Assembly (NCBI GenBank): GCA_018896875.1
Contig: JAHILT010000076.1
Coordinates: 1-9,033 of the forward strand
Length of the DNA: 9,033 nucleotides
Direction: 5' to 3'
From: Patescibacteria group bacterium
GTDB lineage: Bacteria; Patescibacteriota; Minisyncoccia; UBA6257; 02-FULL-45-10c
Shown here: piece after piece, positions 6,603 through 9,033 of the stretch
How positions within the stretch are numbered: position 1 is the stretch's first letter
Layout: each line of letters opens with the position of its first letter
Program-made: the position numbers and the translations under genes
The notes under the pieces: generated by a model
Seen by the model: the letters and a program-made list of their open reading frames with translations, nothing else
What the model was told of the DNA's origin: nothing
The model's database searches: none

Positions 6603-7262
6603 ATGAAGATAGATGTAGATTTAAAATTAAATATAAATAGACTTGTTCAATATTTTATTTTTGCTGATCTGATTTTTTTGGCTGGCTGGGGACTATTTGA
6701 TCCTATTTTTGCTATTTTTGTAGTTCAAAAAATAGAAGCAGCTACGATAACCACAGTTGGGTTGTTGGTTGGAGTTTATTGGATAGTTAAATCATTAGTG
6801 CAGATACCTGTATCATTATTTCTTGATAAAATTGAAGGAGAGAAAGACGATTTTTATACTTTAATTATTGGTTTATTAGTTGCGGCAATAGCTCTTTTTT
6901 CTTTTATGGCTGCAACTAAAATTTGGCATGTGTACACAATCCAAGTAATAAAAGCCATAGCTTTTGCACTTTACTTACCTTCATGGAGAGCTATTTTTTC
7001 TAGACATTTAGACAAAGGAAAAATAGCTTTTGAATGGGCTCTTTCTAGTACTTCGGTAGGGTTATCAATGGGTCTTATGGCTATAGTCGGAGGTGTGATT
7101 GCCGGTTTTAGTTTTAATAGTATATTTCTATTTGGAGGACTTTTCTCTTTATCTAGCGCTCTAATACTTCTTTTTATGCCAGATTTAGTTCTTCCTAGAC
7201 ACAAACGAGTAAATGAAGAAATAGCCTTAATAGATCATGGACCAGGAGACATACAAAAGTAA
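6603..7262 (+). CDS. Half-size (six-helix) MFS-type membrane protein
   Basis: 219-residue integral membrane protein with about six hydrophobic helices: roughly residues 14-43, 50-74, 84-104, 107-127, 145-168 and 172-193. That is one half of the usual 12-helix major facilitator fold. The loop after helix 2 reads SLFLDKIEGEKDD (71-83), in the position of MFS motif A (GxxxDRxGRR), with only the Asp clearly kept. NRLVQYFIFADLIFLAGWGLFDPIF (12-36) opens helix 1. The C-terminus after 195 is polar and short, so there is no hidden second half. No in-frame continuation exists downstream because the NUDIX gene begins 26 nt later. It could work as a homodimer or have a non-transport role. The substrate is unknown. 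Confidence 0.75.
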   Translation: MKIDVDLKLNINRLVQYFIFADLIFLAGWGLFDPIFAIFVVQKIEAATITTVGLLVGVYWIVKSLVQIPVSLFLDKIEGEKDDFYTLIIGLLVAAIALFSFMAATKIWHVYTIQVIKAIAFALYLPSWRAIFSRHLDKGKIAFEWALSSTSVGLSMGLMAIVGGVIAGFSFNSIFLFGGLFSLSSALILLFMPDLVLPRHKRVNEEIALIDHGPGDIQK

Positions 7263-7270
7263 GGGTTTTC

Positions 7271-7279
7271 TGCTAAAGT
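7271..7279 (+). promoter_or_regulatory. Putative weak extended -10 (TG-C-TAAAGT) before the NUDIX gene
   Basis: TG at 7271-7272 and TAAAGT at 7274-7279 (4 of 6 to consensus) lie 9 nt before the ATG at 7289. The layout matches those at 3651 and 6587 but is weaker. Read-through from the MFS gene is equally possible. Confidence 0.25.
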
Positions 7280-7288
7280 TATTAAAAC

Positions 7289-7774
7289 ATGCGTGAAATT
7301 TCAGGAGGGATTATAATTTATAAAAGAATGAAGGATCGTGATGGAGAGATAGAGACTAAATACTTATTGCTTTATAATGGTAGGGGTTATTGGAATTTTC
7401 CTAAGGGAAAGATAGAACGAGAAGAGAAGATTTTTGAGGCGGCTCTTAGGGAAACAAGTGAAGAAACTGGCATTTCAGCATTAAATTTAATAATGGAGCG
7501 TTCTTTTAAAGAATCTGATAGATATATATATTGGCGTGATAATAAAAAGATATTTAAATTAGTTGTTTTTTATTTAGCTCAGAGCTGTAAAGAAAAAGTT
7601 AAACTTTCTAATGAACATGAGGGATATGGATGGTTCTTGTACAAAGATGCTAATAAATTACTAAGGCATCATAATATTCGTAATGTTTTTAAGAAGGCTG
7701 ATGATTATTTAAAACGCGAACAAGAGCAAAAAAGAAATTCTAATAAAAATTCTAAAAAAATTAAAAAACGTTAA
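7289..7774 (+). CDS. NUDIX hydrolase, diadenosine tetraphosphatase-like
   Basis: 161-residue cytoplasmic NUDIX hydrolase. The opening MREISGGIIIYK is typical of the group. YWNFPKGKIEREEKIFEAALRETSEETGIS contains the Nudix box G-x5-E-x7-RE-x2-EE-x-G-I, complete in its catalytic Glu residues, with Thr where a bulky aliphatic is usual after RE. The YWNFPKGK run and the later HEGYGWFLYKDA motif fit bis(5'-nucleosyl)-tetraphosphatase relatives, which clear Ap4A. RNA 5'-end or mutagenic-nucleotide hydrolysis remain possible. The last 25 or so residues are a Lys/Arg/Asn/Gln tail (REQEQKRNSNKNSKKIKKR), unusual for the family and possibly RNA-binding. The stop is tandem TAATAATAA and lies inside the terminator palindrome. 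Confidence 0.88.
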   Translation: MREISGGIIIYKRMKDRDGEIETKYLLLYNGRGYWNFPKGKIEREEKIFEAALRETSEETGISALNLIMERSFKESDRYIYWRDNKKIFKLVVFYLAQSCKEKVKLSNEHEGYGWFLYKDANKLLRHHNIRNVFKKADDYLKREQEQKRNSNKNSKKIKKR

Positions 7775-7814
7775 TAATAAAAAACCCCTTCATATGAAGG
7801 GGTTTTTTATTATT
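7773..7814. terminator. Bidirectional rho-independent terminator (42-bp perfect palindrome)
   Basis: A perfect 42-bp inverted repeat is centred between 7793 and 7794. The GC core CCCCTTCATATGAAGGGG (7785-7802) is flanked by six A on the left and six T on the right, so either strand gives a stem followed by a U-run. It lies between the converging NUDIX gene and rplT and overlaps both stop codons (7772-7774 and 7810-7812). It should end both transcripts. Confidence 0.95.
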
Positions 7815-8154
7815 TTACTTTTTCTACAATCTTTGTGAATATTTCTGGATTATTTCTAGCAAAATCAGCTAATATTTTTCTATCTAATTTAATATCTGCT
7901 TTTTTGAGTTTATTTATTAAATCGCTATATTTCACACCGAGTTCTCTAGATGCTGCGTTTATTCTCACATTCCAAAGTGTTCTAAAGTCACGTTTCTTTT
8001 GCTTTCTTCCTGCGAATGCATGTGTCCATGCATGAAGAACAGCTTCTTTGGCCGCTCTTACCTTGCTTTTTCTTCCCCATTTAAAACCTTTAGTATGTTT
8101 TAATATTTTTTTTCTCTTTCTTACAGAAAGAGTTCCTCTTTTTACTCTAGTCAT
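7810..8154 (-). CDS. rplT: 50S ribosomal protein bL20
   Basis: 114-residue 23S rRNA-binding protein needed early in large-subunit assembly. Family marks: TRVKRGTLSVRKRKKILKHTKGFKWGRKSKVRAAKEAVLHAWTHAFAGRKQKKRDFRTLW..RINAASRELG, then YSDLINKLKKADIKLDRKILADFA near the C-terminus, in the expected order and length. It is the last gene of infC-rpmI-rplT, starting 4 nt after the rpmI stop. In other bacteria L20 represses this operon by binding its mRNA. I see no clear operator here. Its stop TAATAA sits in the shared terminator. Confidence 0.97.
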   Translation of the reverse strand: MTRVKRGTLSVRKRKKILKHTKGFKWGRKSKVRAAKEAVLHAWTHAFAGRKQKKRDFRTLWNVRINAASRELGVKYSDLINKLKKADIKLDRKILADFARNNPEIFTKIVEKVK

Positions 8155-8158
8155 AATT

Positions 8159-8350
8159 TTATTTTATAGAACCTTTATTTTTTAATTGAAGAAAACCCTT
8201 AACATCAACTGTTTTCATATTTAAAGATTTACGTTTATTTCTGATTTGGTTTCCTGATTTACTAGCTCTAAAATGGTTTTGCGCCATTTTGCGTCTAATT
8301 ATTTTTTTATTTTTGGTTATCTTAAACCTTTTTGTAAAACTTTTTCTCAT
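8159..8350 (-). CDS. rpmI: 50S ribosomal protein bL35
   Basis: 63-residue very basic large-subunit protein. It starts MRKSFTKRFKITKNKKIIRRKM, matching the family region around KRFKxTGxGKIxRR but lacking the common PKMKTH opening. The middle reads QNHFRASKSGNQIRNKRKS, against the usual HxLTKKSxKRKR. The sequence is divergent, and the call rests heavily on its position between infC and rplT. The ATG begins one base after the infC stop (TAA-T-ATG), so translation is probably coupled. Confidence 0.92.
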   Translation of the reverse strand: MRKSFTKRFKITKNKKIIRRKMAQNHFRASKSGNQIRNKRKSLNMKTVDVKGFLQLKNKGSIK

Positions 8351-8351
8351 A

Positions 8352-8849
8352 TTATTTTTTAACTATTTGAGTAGCAAAACCTTTTCCCGTATATTTTATA
8401 TCCATTAAAACTTTATATTCTATTTTTATCAATTTCATAAATTCTTTGAATTTATCTTTAGCAAAGTCCTTATGAGCTTTTTCTCTTCTCCTTAAGACTA
8501 ATAATATTTCAACTCTGCAATTTTCTCCTAAAAATTTATTTACTCTATTGGCCTTTGTTACTAAATCATTTTGAGCTTCTTTTACACTTATCTGAACTTG
8601 TTTCATTCCTTGATTCTTGTTCTGTATTCTTAGCTTTTTTATTCTTTTTTCTTCTTGATAACGATATTTATCAAAATTAGATATTTTAGCTACGGGTGGT
8701 CTAGTCATAGGCGAGATTTCTATTAAATCTAACCCTTTTTCTTTGGCTATCTTTATAGCTTCTGGGACAGTAAGAACACCTAAATTATCGCCCATATCGT
8801 CGATAACCCTTACTTCTTTTGCGTTTATTTTTTCGTTTATTCTAATCAA
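8352..8849 (-). CDS. infC: Translation initiation factor IF-3
   Basis: 165-residue IF-3, which binds the 30S subunit, blocks premature 50S joining and checks the start codon. The N-domain reads IRINEKINAKEVRVIDDMGDNLGVLTVPEAIKIAKEKGLDLIEISPMTRPPVAKISNFDKYRYQ, with the hallmark DLIEISP and PPVAKI. The C-domain contains VQISVKEAQNDLVTKANRVNKFL and the LRRREKAH segment, against RGREMAH in E. coli. The best start is TTG at 8849-8847, directly before I-R-I-N. No ATG or GTG lies in frame between it and the upstream in-frame TAA at 8894-8892. A rare start codon in infC fits the known autoregulation by start-codon discrimination (AUU in E. coli), here by inference. It heads infC-rpmI-rplT. Confidence 0.95.
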   Translation of the reverse strand: MIRINEKINAKEVRVIDDMGDNLGVLTVPEAIKIAKEKGLDLIEISPMTRPPVAKISNFDKYRYQEEKRIKKLRIQNKNQGMKQVQISVKEAQNDLVTKANRVNKFLGENCRVEILLVLRRREKAHKDFAKDKFKEFMKLIKIEYKVLMDIKYTGKGFATQIVKK

Positions 8850-8878
8850 GGCTTGTTTTTGATTTCTCTTATCAGTAA

Positions 8879-8907
8879 ATATTAGTGGATTTTATGGAGT
8901 TTGTCCA
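8879..8907 (-). promoter_or_regulatory. Promoter of infC-rpmI-rplT
   Basis: On the minus strand TGGACA (8907-8902, 5 of 6 to TTGACA) is followed after exactly 17 bp by TAATAT (8884-8879, 4 of 6 to TATAAT). The start of transcription would be near 8872, leaving a leader of roughly 23 nt before the TTG. The -35 lies within a small inverted repeat (8893-8909, 6-bp stem, 5-nt loop). No room exists for a long L20-type leader. Confidence 0.6.
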
Positions 8908-8941
8908 TAGCTTTAGCTTTAAGACAGCTAGTTAATAGTAA

Positions 8942-9033
8942 TTATTTTACTGTGTCTTTAGCTTGATGAACAACTCTTTGTGGAAAGGGAATTTCTATAT
9001 TTTCTTTATCAAAAGCAATTTTTATTCTTTTTC
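8942..9033 (-). CDS. MscS-family mechanosensitive channel, C-terminal end (partial)
   Basis: The last 29 codons and the TAA stop of a minus-strand gene whose body lies beyond the window. The peptide reads KRIKIAFDKENIEIPFPQRVVH..., ending AKDTVK. The I-E-I-P-F-P-Q run is the highly conserved end of the C-terminal alpha/beta domain of small-conductance mechanosensitive channels, which release solutes on osmotic downshock at the inner membrane. The stop is 92 bp upstream of the infC start on the same strand, with no strong terminator between them. Only the family can be called. Confidence 0.85.
   Translation of the reverse strand, partial: KRIKIAFDKENIEIPFPQRVVHQAKDTVK

Noticed and set aside
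6971..7204. 77-codon minus-strand open frame inside the MFS gene
   Set aside because: Shadow of a well-supported gene; the peptide resembles nothing and there is no start context.
7835..8035. 66-codon plus-strand open frame opposite rplT
   Set aside because: It lies opposite the conserved L20 sequence and is hydrophobic only because it mirrors Lys/Arg codons.
8910..8941. Possible mscS terminator or tRNA-like fold around the TAGCT/AGCTA pairs
   Set aside because: Only a 5-bp stem with no U-run, and no tRNA arms can be drawn.
8850..8941. Bacillus-type L20 leader riboregulator upstream of infC
   Set aside because: The gap is only 92 bp and has no long pairing that mimics the 23S L20 site.
1..9033. 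Alternative genetic code (TGA as Gly)
   Set aside because: All genes are full length and family-consistent under the standard code, with no in-frame TGA interrupting a conserved region.

Overview
This is an AT-rich window (roughly one third G+C by eye) with compact genes, short intergenic gaps and no clear Shine-Dalgarno sequence in front of any start. Its gene types point to a Candidate Phyla Radiation (Patescibacteria) bacterium, most likely Parcubacteria-like. The clues are a half-size 6-helix MFS protein, a two-helix membrane-anchored Clp-type ATPase preceded by a small membrane protein, an EF-Tu-domain-2-like barrel with a poly-lysine tail, and very short ribosomal proteins. The lineage is inferred from gene families and composition; no marker-gene tree was possible.

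Layout. 1-1005 (+) holds the 3' part of a Mur ligase of the MurE type, cut by the window edge. 1110-2450 (+) encodes a beta-CASP metallo-beta-lactamase nuclease and 2521-3114 (+) a SLOG/LOG-like Rossmann protein. 3216-3602 (+) encodes the Lys-tailed barrel protein. 3667-6582 (+) is a tight pair: a 120-residue membrane protein and, 3 nt later, an 849-residue membrane-anchored Clp/HSP100 ATPase. 6603-7262 (+) encodes the half-MFS protein and 7289-7774 (+) a NUDIX hydrolase. A 42-bp perfect palindrome (7773-7814) acts as a two-way terminator against the converging minus-strand operon infC-rpmI-rplT (8849 down to 7810). The last codons of an MscS-type channel gene (minus strand) lie at 8942-9033.

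How it works together. The right side is the classic IF3-L35-L20 translation operon, with a readable promoter upstream of infC. The left side is a run of co-directional genes, most with their own -10-like hexamer 11-15 nt before the ATG, as expected for leaderless mRNAs. The two most distinctive things are the following. (a) The membrane protein/Clp pair: the first AAA module has lost its Walker A Thr, Walker B Asp-Glu, arginine fingers and pore-loop aromatic. The second module keeps its ATPase residues but lacks the usual Gly-Tyr-Val-Gly pore loop. (b) Two related intergenic elements (1002-1104 and 3129-3210) are built of 7-bp CTA-starting units around a shared core, and each ends exactly 5 nt before a start codon.
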